NCBI RefSeq assembly: GCF_037078405.1
Contig: NZ_JAYMGZ010000002.1
Span: 248,001-312,000 of the forward strand
Source: Haloarcula sp. DT43
GTDB lineage: Archaea; Halobacteriota; Halobacteria; Halobacteriales; Haloarculaceae
Direction of reading: 5' to 3'
DNA: 64,000 nucleotides
Shown one piece after another: positions 53,352 through 61,585 of this stretch. Positions within the stretch are counted from its first letter, which is position 1; every line of letters starts with the position of its first letter. The translations under genes were made by a program, and so were the position numbers. The notes below the pieces were generated by a model, which made no database searches, was not told the origin of the DNA, and saw only the letters and a list, made by a program, of their open reading frames with translations.

Positions 53352-54458
53352 TCACAGGGTTACCGGATTCACGCCGCGGTCCAGTATCGACCGGAACCGC
53401 TCGCCGGCGTCGTCCTCGGCTCCGATGGCGGCCTCGATGGGGGCCGAGAGCCAGCCGTCGTCCACGAACCGCTCGTAGACGGGCAGTCGCTCCGTGAGGG
53501 GCACGTCGGCGGCGTCGGCGACGGCCGTCAACTCCCTGAGGGCGGGCCACTCGTACTCGGGGTTGATGTGGTCGACCGTGACCGGCGAGACGCCGCCCAG
53601 GTCGTCGATGCCGCAGTCGGTCAGGTCACGGGCGGGCGCGAGGTTCGGCGGGACCTGCACGGACACCGCCTCGGGCAGTGCCGCGCGGGCCATCGCCGTC
53701 ACCCGGCGCATCGTCGCCAGGTCCGGGGAGCCGCCCTGCCAGCGCTCGTTCTCGACGACCGGCTGGACGATGACCTCCTGGACGTGGCCGTACCGCTCGT
53801 GCATCTCGCGGATGGCCAGCAGGCTCTCGGCCCGGTGGTGCCAGTCCTCGCCGATGCCGACGAGGATGCCCGTCGTGAACGGGACGCCGAGTTCGCCGGC
53901 CACGCGGAGCGTGTCGAGCCGCTGGCCCGGCGTCTTCGACCGCGGGCCCCCGTGGGCCTGAACCTCGGTGGTGGTCTCCAGCATCACGCCCATCGAGGCG
54001 TTCAGGTCGGCGACGTGCGCCATCTGCTCGCGCGTCTGGTCGCCGGGATTCGCGTGGGGGAGCAGCCCCTCCTCCAGTGCGATTTCACAGGCCTCCCGGA
54101 GGTACTCGTGGATGGAGTCGTGGCCCCACTCGGCCAGCTGGTCGTGGATAGCGGTGTACCGGTCGTCGGGGTCGTCGCCGAACGTGAACAGCGCCTCCGT
54201 ACAGCCGGCGTCGGCCCCGCGGCGACAGGTCTCCCGGATTTCCCCGGGGGCCATCAGCTCCGCCTGTCCCGGCGGGTCGTAGTACGTGCAGTACGTGCAG
54301 GTGTACCGACAGGCAGTCGTCAGCGGCAGGAACACGTTCCGGCAGTAGGACAGCGCCGACGCCGACTCGACATCCTCGGGCATCACGGACAGGACCCTCT
54401 CGATGTCGGCGTCGGACACCTCGATGTCGACGTCGTACTCGTCCGTGCCGGGTATCAC
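53352..54458 (-). CDS. cofG: FO synthase subunit CofG
   Basis: The second radical SAM half of FO synthase. The 368-aa protein has the cluster site TACRYTCTYCTYYDPPG (C-x3-C-x2-C) near residue 55, ALFTFGDDPD, HANPGDQTREQM, the MGVMLETTTEVQAHGGP loop and a C-terminal VPPNLAPARDLTDCGIDDLGGVSP. The GTG at 54458 is preferred over an upstream TTG. cofC follows upstream on the same strand with a 33-bp gap, so cofC-cofG form the F420 operon. Confidence 0.93.
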   Translation of the reverse strand: MIPGTDEYDVDIEVSDADIERVLSVMPEDVESASALSYCRNVFLPLTTACRYTCTYCTYYDPPGQAELMAPGEIRETCRRGADAGCTEALFTFGDDPDDRYTAIHDQLAEWGHDSIHEYLREACEIALEEGLLPHANPGDQTREQMAHVADLNASMGVMLETTTEVQAHGGPRSKTPGQRLDTLRVAGELGVPFTTGILVGIGEDWHHRAESLLAIREMHERYGHVQEVIVQPVVENERWQGGSPDLATMRRVTAMARAALPEAVSVQVPPNLAPARDLTDCGIDDLGGVSPVTVDHINPEYEWPALRELTAVADAADVPLTERLPVYERFVDDGWLSAPIEAAIGAEDDAGERFRSILDRGVNPVTL

Positions 54459-54491
54459 GTCACGGGGTCTGCACCCCAGGGACAAAAACCT

Positions 54492-55115
54492 TCACTCGCG
54501 GCTCACGGCCACACGGCCGTCTGTGAGCGACAGACTGAAACCGGCGGCCGCGAGCCAGTCGGCGGCCGCGCCGTCGCTGTGGAGCAGCACTTCCGCGAGG
54601 TCCCCGGGTTCGTCGATGTCGGTCGCCAGCCGCCGGGAGTCGACCTCGGCGACGCTCGCGCCCACGTCCCGGGCAATCCGTCGGTGGTCGCGTATCGACG
54701 CGCCGTGGTAGTCGACCCCGAACTCGGGGTGGCGACAGACAAAGGCGTTCGTCCCGCCGCCCAGTCCCGGAGCCAGCACCACCGCCGCGTCCGGGGCGAG
54801 GAGCCGCTCGATGCTCTCTGGAGTCACGAGCGGCAGGTCCGCCATCACGACCGCGAGCGTGCCGCCGCCGTCGGTCACCGTCGACGCGAGCAGGTCGTTG
54901 ACGAGGTCGTCCAGGCCGCGGTCGTCGACGGTGACCGGCGCGGCACAGTCGAGCGGTGCCGTCGAGACGACCTCCGGCTCGTGGCCCGCCGCCGTCGCCG
55001 CCGCGACGACGTCCGCGAGCATCGCCTCGGTGAACTCGCGGCGCTCGGTGGGCGAGAGAACGGCGGCAAGCCGCGTTTTGGGGTCAGACCCCGAGACGGG
55101 GACGACGAGACGCAT
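54492..55115 (-). CDS. cofC: 2-phospho-L-lactate guanylyltransferase
   Basis: Activates 2-phospho-L-lactate (or phosphoenolpyruvate) with GTP for the F420 tail. The 207-aa protein is the usual length, with PVSGSDPKTRLAAVLSPTERREF near the N-terminus, VVMADLPLVTPESIERLL near the middle (the DLP metal-binding motif) and ALPGLGGGTNAF as APGLGGGTNAFVCRHPEF. Its ATG overlaps the stop of the membrane-anchored gene by one base (TAATG), linking it to the cetZ transcript. Confidence 0.93.
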   Translation of the reverse strand: MRLVVPVSGSDPKTRLAAVLSPTERREFTEAMLADVVAAATAAGHEPEVVSTAPLDCAAPVTVDDRGLDDLVNDLLASTVTDGGGTLAVVMADLPLVTPESIERLLAPDAAVVLAPGLGGGTNAFVCRHPEFGVDYHGASIRDHRRIARDVGASVAEVDSRRLATDIDEPGDLAEVLLHSDGAAADWLAAAGFSLSLTDGRVAVSRE

Positions 55116-55891
55116 TACAGCTTGGAGTAGTCGTCACCGCTCATCTGGGTGTACGCGTAGTAGCCGCCACCGGCCAGCAACAGGAGGACCACGATTCCGC
55201 CACCGACCATGAGCAGCGTCCGCTGGGTCTGGGCGCTCTGCTGGGCCTGCTGGGCCTGGCTCTCGGCCTGTCCGGCGAGATCCTGGGCGTTCTGGAAGTT
55301 CCCGTTCTCGTAGGAGGAGATGGCGCTCCCGACCAGTTCCTCGGCGTTATCGTTCCCGCCGGCCGCGTCGATTGCGGCCTGTGCGTCGTCGATTGCCTGC
55401 CTGGCCGCCTGGCTCTCCTCGGTGTAGTGGTGGGCGGTGTCGTTGCGGAACTCGTCCTCGTTGTTCCCGCTAATGCGACTGAGGGCGGCGACCTGGTAGT
55501 TCTGTGCCGGCTCGTAGGTGTAGTTCGAGACGGCCGGGGTCGTCCCGACGAGTTCGATGCGGACCTGGTCCCCGTTGTCGTCGATGTCGAGGTCCTGCTC
55601 AAAGGACTGGTCGCCGTAGGTCTCCTGGTCCACCTGGTCGCCCGCGCGCAACACGGTGACCGTCCAGCCCACGTTCTCGAGTTCGGTCGACCCGGAGAGC
55701 GTCCACTCGTTGGGGGCGTCGGTGAACGGGTCGTCTATCGTGTACGTCACTGAAACCTCTTCGTCGACGGCCGACTCGGTGGGGACTCCGTCGGCAGAGA
55801 CAGAGAACGCGCTCGCTGTGCCGGCGGTCGCGAGCAGCGCGACAACACAGAGGAGTGCGGCGGTCTTGTTAGAACAGCGGATCAAGTTCAT
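55115..55891 (-). CDS. Signal-anchored surface protein with coiled coil, overlapping cetZ
   Basis: A 258-aa protein: signal peptide (about 1-28, ending ATAGTASAF), an extracytoplasmic beta-rich domain (about 30-135), an Ala/Gln/Glu helical coiled coil (about 140-225), and a C-terminal TM (about 228-248) with a short acidic/Lys tail. It would be oriented with the bulk outside. The coding start overlaps the end of cetZ by 23 bp and its stop is shared with the ATG of cofC, so it is translated between them. No family recognised; the tight coupling with cetZ hints at a membrane partner of the cytoskeleton. Confidence 0.7.
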   Translation of the reverse strand: MNLIRCSNKTAALLCVVALLATAGTASAFSVSADGVPTESAVDEEVSVTYTIDDPFTDAPNEWTLSGSTELENVGWTVTVLRAGDQVDQETYGDQSFEQDLDIDDNGDQVRIELVGTTPAVSNYTYEPAQNYQVAALSRISGNNEDEFRNDTAHHYTEESQAARQAIDDAQAAIDAAGGNDNAEELVGSAISSYENGNFQNAQDLAGQAESQAQQAQQSAQTQRTLLMVGGGIVVLLLLAGGGYYAYTQMSGDDYSKL

Positions 55892-57050
55892 CTTCGTCGT
55901 CTTCGACCAAGTTCTCTAAGTTATCTTCGCTTTGGTTACGGATGTCGTCGATGTTGTCCTGTGCCTCGATGGCGACCTGCTGGAGTTCCTTGATGCGTGG
56001 AACGTTGTGGACACCGGCGAGCAGGATGGACGCGGCCACTTTCGGGGCGTTGGTCGGGTAGTCGCCCCCGCGGACCTCCATCGAGCCGGTCTGCTCCTCG
56101 AGCCACTTCCGGCCGCGCTCGATTCCCTTCCGGTTCAGGTGCTCCGGCGGCCCGGCCATCACGAGCAGGGCGCGTTCAGCGCCCTCGATTTCACAGGGCA
56201 GGGTGAGCCGACCCAGCGCGGCCTTCCGGACCAGTGACGTGATGCGGTTCGTCGTGTTCGCCGTGTCCATCCCGTCGTCGGTACCGCTGTCGCCGCCCTT
56301 GAACCGCGAGAGGAGGCCGCCGCCAGAGGAGACCTCGACCTCCTCGGAGGCGTAGCCGACGGTGGAGACGCCGCCGCCGTCGAGCGTGTTGATAATCTCG
56401 GAGGAGTCGACGACACTCTCGGCGACGTTGTCGCCGGCCTCGATTTCGCCGGCCCCGAACAGCACGCCGAAGCGGCGGACGATTTCCTCGTTGATGTGGT
56501 CGTAGCCGCCCTCGACGGACTCGCCGGTCTGTCGCCAGGCGTCGTTGTCGAACACCATGAGGTTGTCCACCTCGCGCACGAACGTCTGGAAGGAACGGGC
56601 GGCGTTCAGCGTGTAGATGCCCCCCTCGTCGCTGCCCGGCAGGACGCCCAGCCCGTACACCGGTTCGGTGTAGATACGCTTGAGGTGTTTCGCGACGACC
56701 GGCGACCCGCCCGACCCCGTCCCGCCGCCGAGGCCGGCGACGATGAGGAAGGCGTCGACTTCGTGGACAGGGATGTTGTCGATAGCGCCCTGTACCTCGT
56801 CGATGTCCTCCTCGGCGATTTCCGCGCCGAGTTCGTTGTCCGCGCCCACGCCGTGGCCCTTGACGCGGGCCTGGCCGATGAGCACTCGATTCTCCTCCGG
56901 AATGTGTTCTAGCCCAAGCAGGTCTGCCTTCGCTGTGTTCACAGCGACCGCAGAGCGGACGATTCCCGAGCCGGTCTCCTTGTCGTACTCGAGGAACTTG
57001 TCCACGATTTTGCCACCGGCCTGCCCGAAGCCGATCATCGCCAGTTTCAT
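55869..57050 (-). CDS. cetZ: CetZ-type tubulin/FtsZ-superfamily protein
   Basis: A GTP-binding cytoskeletal protein of 393 aa. The GTPase fold is clear: MKLAMIGFGQAGGKIVDKFLEYD at the start, GLGGGTGSGGSPVVA at residues about 108-122 (the tubulin signature), and a C-terminal domain about 270-365. The absence of an FtsZ-type C-terminal motif and the GFGQAGGK start place it in CetZ, which controls cell shape and motility in haloarchaea. The tail is acidic (DDEDELDPLF). The promoter region 57051-57187 contains a CTTATACT box; the gene leads a four-gene minus-strand unit with the F420 genes. Confidence 0.92.
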   Translation of the reverse strand: MKLAMIGFGQAGGKIVDKFLEYDKETGSGIVRSAVAVNTAKADLLGLEHIPEENRVLIGQARVKGHGVGADNELGAEIAEEDIDEVQGAIDNIPVHEVDAFLIVAGLGGGTGSGGSPVVAKHLKRIYTEPVYGLGVLPGSDEGGIYTLNAARSFQTFVREVDNLMVFDNDAWRQTGESVEGGYDHINEEIVRRFGVLFGAGEIEAGDNVAESVVDSSEIINTLDGGGVSTVGYASEEVEVSSGGGLLSRFKGGDSGTDDGMDTANTTNRITSLVRKAALGRLTLPCEIEGAERALLVMAGPPEHLNRKGIERGRKWLEEQTGSMEVRGGDYPTNAPKVAASILLAGVHNVPRIKELQQVAIEAQDNIDDIRNQSEDNLENLVEDDEDELDPLF

Positions 57051-57187
57051 TATATGGTTCTCCGCTTAAACGGTCAAAGAGCGATAGCGAGTATAAGTGT
57101 TTTGCCCGGCTCTCAGCCCTGAAACTTAGACTCAAAAACTAATCCTCCCCAATACGACGCCCTGTAGGAGGTGGCTACTACCGGCGC

Positions 57188-58087
57188 TTACCCGCGGAGA
57201 TATCCGCTGAGTGTCGTTAGAGAGCTACTACTGACGCCGAACGCGTCGATGTCGTTCGTGGCCGGACTGTTATCGAATTTGAGCGAGCGGTACTGGTCGG
57301 CCCCCATCGGGAACCCGACGCTGCCCAGAACCGAAAGTCCGACTTTGGCCAGCGGCATCGGGAGCGGCACGACGCTCACCGACGACCCCTCGGCGTCGTA
57401 CACCTGGTTGGTCACCTCCCTGAGCGTCAGCACCTCCGGCCCGCCGATTTCGTACGTCTCGCCGACGTGGGTCTCGGACTCGATACTGTCGACGAGCATC
57501 GGCACGAGGTCGCCGACCCAGATGGGCTGGAACTTCGTCCGCTTGCCGCCGCCCGGGAGCGGGTACAGCGGGACGCCGGGCGCGAACATCCCCTTGAGAC
57601 GCTTCGTGAAGGAGACGAACTCCCCGCCGTCGCCGAAGACGACCGACGGCCGGAAGACAGTCCAGTCCAGCGAGGACTCCGTGACGACGTCCTCGGCCCG
57701 GCCCTTCGCCCGGATGTAGTGCGTGTCGCCGCCGGGGTCCGCCCCCAGCGCGCTCAGCTGGACGAACCGGTCGACGCCGTGTTCCTCGGCGGCTCGCACG
57801 CTGTTTTCGGTCCCGCCGAGGTGGATGCGCTCGTGCATCCTGTCGCCGCCGTCGGGCTTGAACAGGGGCGACAGGGCCACGAGGTAGTACACCGCGTCCT
57901 GGCCCTCGAACGCCCCCTCGATGCTGTCGTACTCCGTGACGTCCCCGGCGACGGTTTCGACGCTATCGGGGAGCGTCGCGTCCTCCGGTGACCGGGACAG
58001 CGCGGTCACGGCGTGGCCCCGGTCGTCGAGTTCACGGCACAGGTGCTGCCCGATGAATCCAGTCCCGCCAACGACAAGTACGTCCAT
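57188..58087 (-). CDS. NDUFA9-like NAD(P)-binding protein
   Basis: A 299-aa atypical SDR resembling the complex I NDUFA9/HSD3B group: GGTGFIGQHLCRELDDRGH (GxxGxxG), YLVALSPLFKPDGGDRM, QLSALGADPGGDTHY, and FRPSVVFGDGGEF. The YxxxK-like position reads YIRAK. Homologues bind NADPH and are implicated in quinone or respiratory-complex assembly; here no nuo genes are nearby, so the role is open. The ATG at 58087 is the first and conserved. Confidence 0.83.
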   Translation of the reverse strand: MDVLVVGGTGFIGQHLCRELDDRGHAVTALSRSPEDATLPDSVETVAGDVTEYDSIEGAFEGQDAVYYLVALSPLFKPDGGDRMHERIHLGGTENSVRAAEEHGVDRFVQLSALGADPGGDTHYIRAKGRAEDVVTESSLDWTVFRPSVVFGDGGEFVSFTKRLKGMFAPGVPLYPLPGGGKRTKFQPIWVGDLVPMLVDSIESETHVGETYEIGGPEVLTLREVTNQVYDAEGSSVSVVPLPMPLAKVGLSVLGSVGFPMGADQYRSLKFDNSPATNDIDAFGVSSSSLTTLSGYLRG

Positions 58088-58205
58088 GTCGACCCGTACG
58101 GCGGGTACGCCCGTAAAAGTGCGTATCCGACCGGGCCGCTGTCTGTCCCTCTCGACGAGTTCCGTCGGTCGGGGCGCTTACGTCCCCCCACACGGATTGT
58201 GAGGT

Positions 58206-58790
58206 ATGCTCGTCACGCTCGAAGGACTGGACGGGAGTGGGAAGACGACCGTGTGGGAACGGCTCCGAAGCGACGACGCGGTCCCCGACGGGGCCGTGTT
58301 CACGCGCGAACCGACCGACTCCTGGTACGGGGACGCCGTCCAGCGCTCCATCGACGACGACGGCGCGGACTCGCTGGCCGAACTGTTCCTCTACACGGCC
58401 GACCACGCCGCCCATCTCTCGGAGACAGTCCGACCGGCGCTTGAGGAGGGCCGACTCGTCGTCTCCGACCGCTACAGCGATTCGCGGTACGCCTACCAGG
58501 GTGCCACGCTCGCAGCGAGCGAGACGTTCGACGACCCGCTGGGGTTCGTCCGGGAGGTCCACGCGCCCTGGACCCGGCCGCCGGACCGGACCGTGTACCT
58601 CGACCTCGACCCCGAGACTGCCGCACGGCGAAGCGGCGCGACGAACAAGTTCGAGACCGCCGACTATCTGGCACGGGTTCGTGACAACTACGAGCGCCTC
58701 ATCGACGCCGACCCCGAGCGGTTCGTCCGCGTCGACGCGACTGCCGACCCGGACACCGTGTACGAGCAGGTCCGGGACGCGATAGTTTAG
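58206..58790 (+). CDS. tmk: Thymidylate kinase
   Basis: Phosphorylates dTMP to dTDP in the cytosol. The 194-aa protein has P-loop [16 protein letters not shown] near residues 4-19, the [14 protein letters not shown] loop (with DRY-like [13 protein letters not shown] later) and a LID with [14 protein letters not shown]. It is the only tmk seen here. It runs towards and overlaps by four bases the stop of the convergent three-TM protein. Confidence 0.92.
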   Translation: MLVTLEGLDGSGKTTVWERLRSDDAVPDGAVFTREPTDSWYGDAVQRSIDDDGADSLAELFLYTADHAAHLSETVRPALEEGRLVVSDRYSDSRYAYQGATLAASETFDDPLGFVREVHAPWTRPPDRTVYLDLDPETAARRSGATNKFETADYLARVRDNYERLIDADPERFVRVDATADPDTVYEQVRDAIV

Positions 58791-59107
58791 TCCATCGACG
58801 CCGGCAGTTCGACCTCGTCGGGGGCGGGCATCCAGAAGTAGTCGAACGTCATCCCGACGGCGAGGGGGATGACGACGGTCACGAGGATGACGGCCGTCTG
58901 GCTCCCGAGGTCCGCGCCGAGGCTGAACACGCCGCTCAACACCAGGAGGAGGACGACCATGACTACCGGACAGAGGAGCAGCGAGTAGACGATACTCCCC
59001 CATTGCGTGTGCAAGCGAACGCGGAAAAAGCGCGTCATGAGCGCCGTCACGGCACTGTTGACCAGTACGATGACGAGCAGGCCGACGATACCGGCGACAC
59101 TGACCAT
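58787..59107 (-). CDS. Three-TM membrane protein
   Basis: A 106-aa protein with hydrophobic segments at about 4-24, 38-58 and 65-90, ending in a hydrophilic EVELPASMD. The ATG at 59107 opens directly into the first TM; upstream in-frame codons are charged and non-conserved. No named family is recognised. It is convergent with tmk, sharing four bases. Function unknown. Confidence 0.6.
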   Translation of the reverse strand: MVSVAGIVGLLVIVLVNSAVTALMTRFFRVRLHTQWGSIVYSLLLCPVVMVVLLLVLSGVFSLGADLGSQTAVILVTVVIPLAVGMTFDYFWMPAPDEVELPASMD

Positions 59108-59163
59108 ACCGCTCGTAGGACGGCGAGTCCCTTTGCCGTGTCGAAACGGGTCGGTCGCCCCAG

Positions 59164-59394
59164 TCACTCAAGGCACATGTACGTGCGCGTGTCGGCGACG
59201 CCGTCGAGGTCCCGGACGTGGGTCGCCACGGACTGCATGATGTCGTACACTTCCGTGCCCGTCGCCTCGGCGATGATGTCGTACTGGCCGGCGACGATGT
59301 GTGCCTCGGTGATGCCTTCGGCCGCACGGACCGCCGCGAGCAGTTCCTCGGATTTGCCGGCAGCCGTCTTTATCATGATAAACGCACTGACCAT
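59164..59394 (-). CDS. Stand-alone Lrp/AsnC ligand-binding (RAM) domain protein A
   Basis: A 76-aa protein consisting only of the RAM domain: MVSAFIMIKTAAGKSEELLAAV, then ITEAHIVAGQYDIIAEA and VRDLDGVADTRTYM. It lacks the DNA-binding HTH of Lrp proteins, so it likely oligomerises and binds an amino acid or another effector. The ATG at 59394 is chosen. It is divergent from the TrkA-N gene, with a related protein on TrkA's other side. Confidence 0.85.
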   Translation of the reverse strand: MVSAFIMIKTAAGKSEELLAAVRAAEGITEAHIVAGQYDIIAEATGTEVYDIMQSVATHVRDLDGVADTRTYMCLE

Positions 59395-59501
59395 GTCGTG
59401 GTATGTAGTGTCATGGCGCGAAAAAGGTTCCGTCACTGGAACGAACGCGTCTGTCCGCCGGTGGCGGCCTCCAGGTGTCCGGCGGTTCCGCTGCGTGGGT
59501 A

Positions 59502-59509
59502 CTTTTATT
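59502..59509 (+). promoter_or_regulatory. TATA-like box of the trkA gene
   Basis: CTTTTATT centred about 28 bp before the trkA ATG at 59534, so the transcript is probably near-leaderless. Confidence 0.5.
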
Positions 59510-59533
59510 CACCCCCGTGCCATAGGGGTGTGT

Positions 59534-60220
59534 ATGCGATTCGTTATCGTGGGTGCAGGTCGTGTCGGACTGCGGACGGCTCGCGTCCTGCAGGAGAGTG
59601 GCCACGAAGTCGTCCTCATCGAGCGCGACGAGAGCGCGGTCGAACGCGCACGGACGGCCGGCTTCGAGGTGATTGCGGGCGACGGGGCCATCGAGGAGAC
59701 GCTCGGCGAGGCCGACCTCGACGCCGCCGACGCGCTGGGCGCGCTCACCGGCGACCTGAACGACAACTTCGTCGCCTGCATGATAGCCAAGGAACACGGC
59801 TGTCGCACCGTCATGCGCATCGACGAGGACTACCGCGAGGAGATTTACCGGCGCTACGCCTCTGACGTGGACGAGATTATCTACCCCGAACGGCTGGGGG
59901 CCATCGCCGCGAAGAACGCGCTACTGGGCGGGAACATCCGTGCAGTCGCCGACATCGCACAGAACCTCCAGCTCGTGGAGTTCACGATTCAGGCCCAGTC
60001 GCCGATGGAGGGGTACTCGCTGTCGGAGCTGGAACTGCCCTCGGACTCCCGGTTGATGGCCCACGGGAAAGGCGAGGCCCCGCTCGCCATCCCGGACCCG
60101 GACGAGACGCTAGAGGCCGGCGACCGGGTCGTGATACTCGCGGACTTCGGGACGCTCTCGGACGTCCGGAGCATCGTCGTCGGCGAATCGGGTCGCGCGA
60201 CCGCGCTCGGAGGTGCCTGA
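59534..60220 (+). CDS. trkA: TrkA-family K+ transport regulator (KTN/RCK)
   Basis: A 228-aa cytoplasmic subunit that gates K+ transporters. The N-terminal Rossmann domain binds NAD(H): FVIVGAGRVGLRTARVLQESGHEVVLIERD. It continues with GDGAIEETL, the YP-E-RLGAIAAKNAL region, and a C-terminal TrkA-C domain (about 140-225: EFTIQAQSPMEGYSLSEL, VILADFGTLSDVR). No membrane subunit is encoded nearby. The stand-alone RAM protein B follows after one base, so the two form an operon. Confidence 0.92.
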   Translation: MRFVIVGAGRVGLRTARVLQESGHEVVLIERDESAVERARTAGFEVIAGDGAIEETLGEADLDAADALGALTGDLNDNFVACMIAKEHGCRTVMRIDEDYREEIYRRYASDVDEIIYPERLGAIAAKNALLGGNIRAVADIAQNLQLVEFTIQAQSPMEGYSLSELELPSDSRLMAHGKGEAPLAIPDPDETLEAGDRVVILADFGTLSDVRSIVVGESGRATALGGA

Positions 60221-60221
60221 G

Positions 60222-60452
60222 ATGGTCATCGCCTACGTGATGGTCAAGGCTCACACCGGCGACGCGGACCGCCTGAAAGCCGAAATCGAAGCTGTCGACG
60301 GCGTCGTCGAGGCCCACATCGTCGCCGGCGACGTCGACTTCATCGCCAAGGTCGAGGTGGAGACGCCCGCCGAAGTCAAAGACGTCGCGGCGACGCACAT
60401 CCAGGACATCCAGGGCGTCGAAACCACACAGACCTACATCGCGATGGACTGA
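60222..60452 (+). CDS. Stand-alone Lrp/AsnC ligand-binding (RAM) domain protein B
   Basis: A 76-aa RAM-only protein (MVIAYVMVKAHTGDADRLKAEI, VEAHIVAGDVDFIAKVEVE, ATHIQDIQGVETTQTYI). It starts at ATG 60222, one base after the trkA stop, with GGAGG nearby as a Shine-Dalgarno. It is about half identical by eye to RAM protein A, which sits on the other side of trkA, so the pair probably arose by duplication. It may regulate TrkA or a transporter allosterically. Confidence 0.87.
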   Translation: MVIAYVMVKAHTGDADRLKAEIEAVDGVVEAHIVAGDVDFIAKVEVETPAEVKDVAATHIQDIQGVETTQTYIAMD

Positions 60453-60490
60453 GCGGCGCGGCCGCGGTTTTTCGTCCACAGACGAGATAG

Positions 60491-61003
60491 CTACAGCGGC
60501 GTGCCGCCGCGGGTCCCCTCGCTCCCGCCGGTGCTCGCCGAGTCGAGCAGGTCCGCCACGACGCCGACGTAGTCGTAGCCGGGAACGACCCCCTCGACGT
60601 ACGTCCCCTCGACGTACTCGACGAACGTCTTTGCGATGTCGGCGGCCTCCCGCTCCCCGCCCATCGTGTACTCGAAGGTCACGACGACCTGTTCGCCGTC
60701 AGCGACGACGCTGTAGTCGTCCAGTTCGACGGCGATGCGGGTCGCCTTCGGCGCGTCCTCCAGCCGCCGTTCGAGCGTCTCGAACCAGCCGTCGACGACG
60801 GCGTCGCCGACTTCGTCGCTCGTCGCGGCCTGTAACGACGGCACCGTGACCGTGACCTCGTAGTTCGTCCGCCAGTCCTCGCCCTCGCTGGCGGTCACTC
60901 GCCCGTCGAAGTTCGTCGTCTCGACGGCGTAGCCGTCCCCCGCTGGGACCAGCGCGTCGTGTCGGTCGAACGCCTCGGCGACGTCGTCTGGCACGTCAGT
61001 CAT
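60491..61003 (-). CDS. DUF5813 family protein
   Basis: A 170-aa acidic protein conserved in haloarchaea (DUF5813), recognised from the start DVPDDVAEAFDRHDALVPAGDGYAVETTNFDGRV, TNYEVTVTVPSLQAAT and the end YVEGVVPGYDYVGVVADLL. It is probably cytoplasmic, with alternating strands and helices; the role is unknown. It is convergent with RAM protein B. The first ATG is used. Confidence 0.83.
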   Translation of the reverse strand: MTDVPDDVAEAFDRHDALVPAGDGYAVETTNFDGRVTASEGEDWRTNYEVTVTVPSLQAATSDEVGDAVVDGWFETLERRLEDAPKATRIAVELDDYSVVADGEQVVVTFEYTMGGEREAADIAKTFVEYVEGTYVEGVVPGYDYVGVVADLLDSASTGGSEGTRGGTPL

Positions 61004-61167
61004 TAGGCTGGGATAGGCCGCAGGCGTCCAAAAGCGCGTCGTGTCCGGGCGGGTCCCGGTCTCGATGGGCCGGCCTCCCGCCGGCTGTCACCCAAGTGTG
61101 CCAAGCCGGTGTGTGTCGGGCCACAGACTGTGGCACGGACGAGTGCACGCCGCTCTCCCGTCCACTC

Positions 61168-61193
61168 CAGATGCGAGAAATGGGATTCGAACC
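61168..61193 (-). repeat. Partial copy of the tRNA-Leu 3' end (att-like)
   Basis: These 26 bases match 61271-61296 (the T-arm and acceptor 3' half of tRNA-Leu plus three flanking bases) with only two mismatches, 103 bp downstream of the tRNA's 3' end. This is the pattern left when an element integrates at a tRNA 3' end. No integrase gene lies nearby. Confidence 0.6.
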
Positions 61194-61274
61194 GAAATCA
61201 GACGTACTCCGTTGCGTGCGACTGATAGGCCTCGAACCCCGCACGAATCGCTCCTCACGTCCGTTCGTCGCAGA

Positions 61275-61359
61275 TGCGAGGGATGGGATTCGAACCCACG
61301 GACCCCTACGGGAGCGGGTCTTAAGCCCACCGCCTTTGGCCAAGCTCGGCTACCCTCGC
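61275..61359 (-). tRNA. tRNA-Leu (anticodon TAA)
   Basis: An 85-nt tRNA. The acceptor GCGAGGG pairs with CCCTCGC; discriminator A at 61275. The anticodon stem GTGGG/CCCGC carries loop CTTAAGA, so the anticodon is TAA (Leu, codon UUA). A long variable arm (TCCCGTAGGGGT, a class II feature) precedes the T-arm GTGGGTTCGAATCCCAT. CCA is not encoded. A GCAGA/TCTGC inverted repeat abuts its 5' end at 61360-61375. Confidence 0.93.
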
Positions 61360-61585
61360 GCAGATTGAACTCTGCGGGGGCTAGTGAATGGTCCTTTCGA
61401 TATCCCTGTGGCAAATGTGCCACGCCGGCGCTACACGTTGAAAACACCGACCCGGACGAATCATACGCTTCTGCATCACGAAACCGTTCCGCGAACGTGC
61501 TGTGCGGGGTTCGACCGGGGCGAGTGAGAGCGCGTGCGTCGGTCGGGGCGGACGGGGCTGACTCCACCCCGACGCCGGACGGCGG
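61360..61585. other. Intergenic region upstream of tRNA-Leu
   Basis: No gene is seen. It holds a 5-bp inverted repeat (61360-61375) against the tRNA and GTGGCA-AATG-TGCCAC (61408-61423), a perfect 6-bp hairpin. The ferredoxin gene ends at its right side. Confidence 0.4.
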
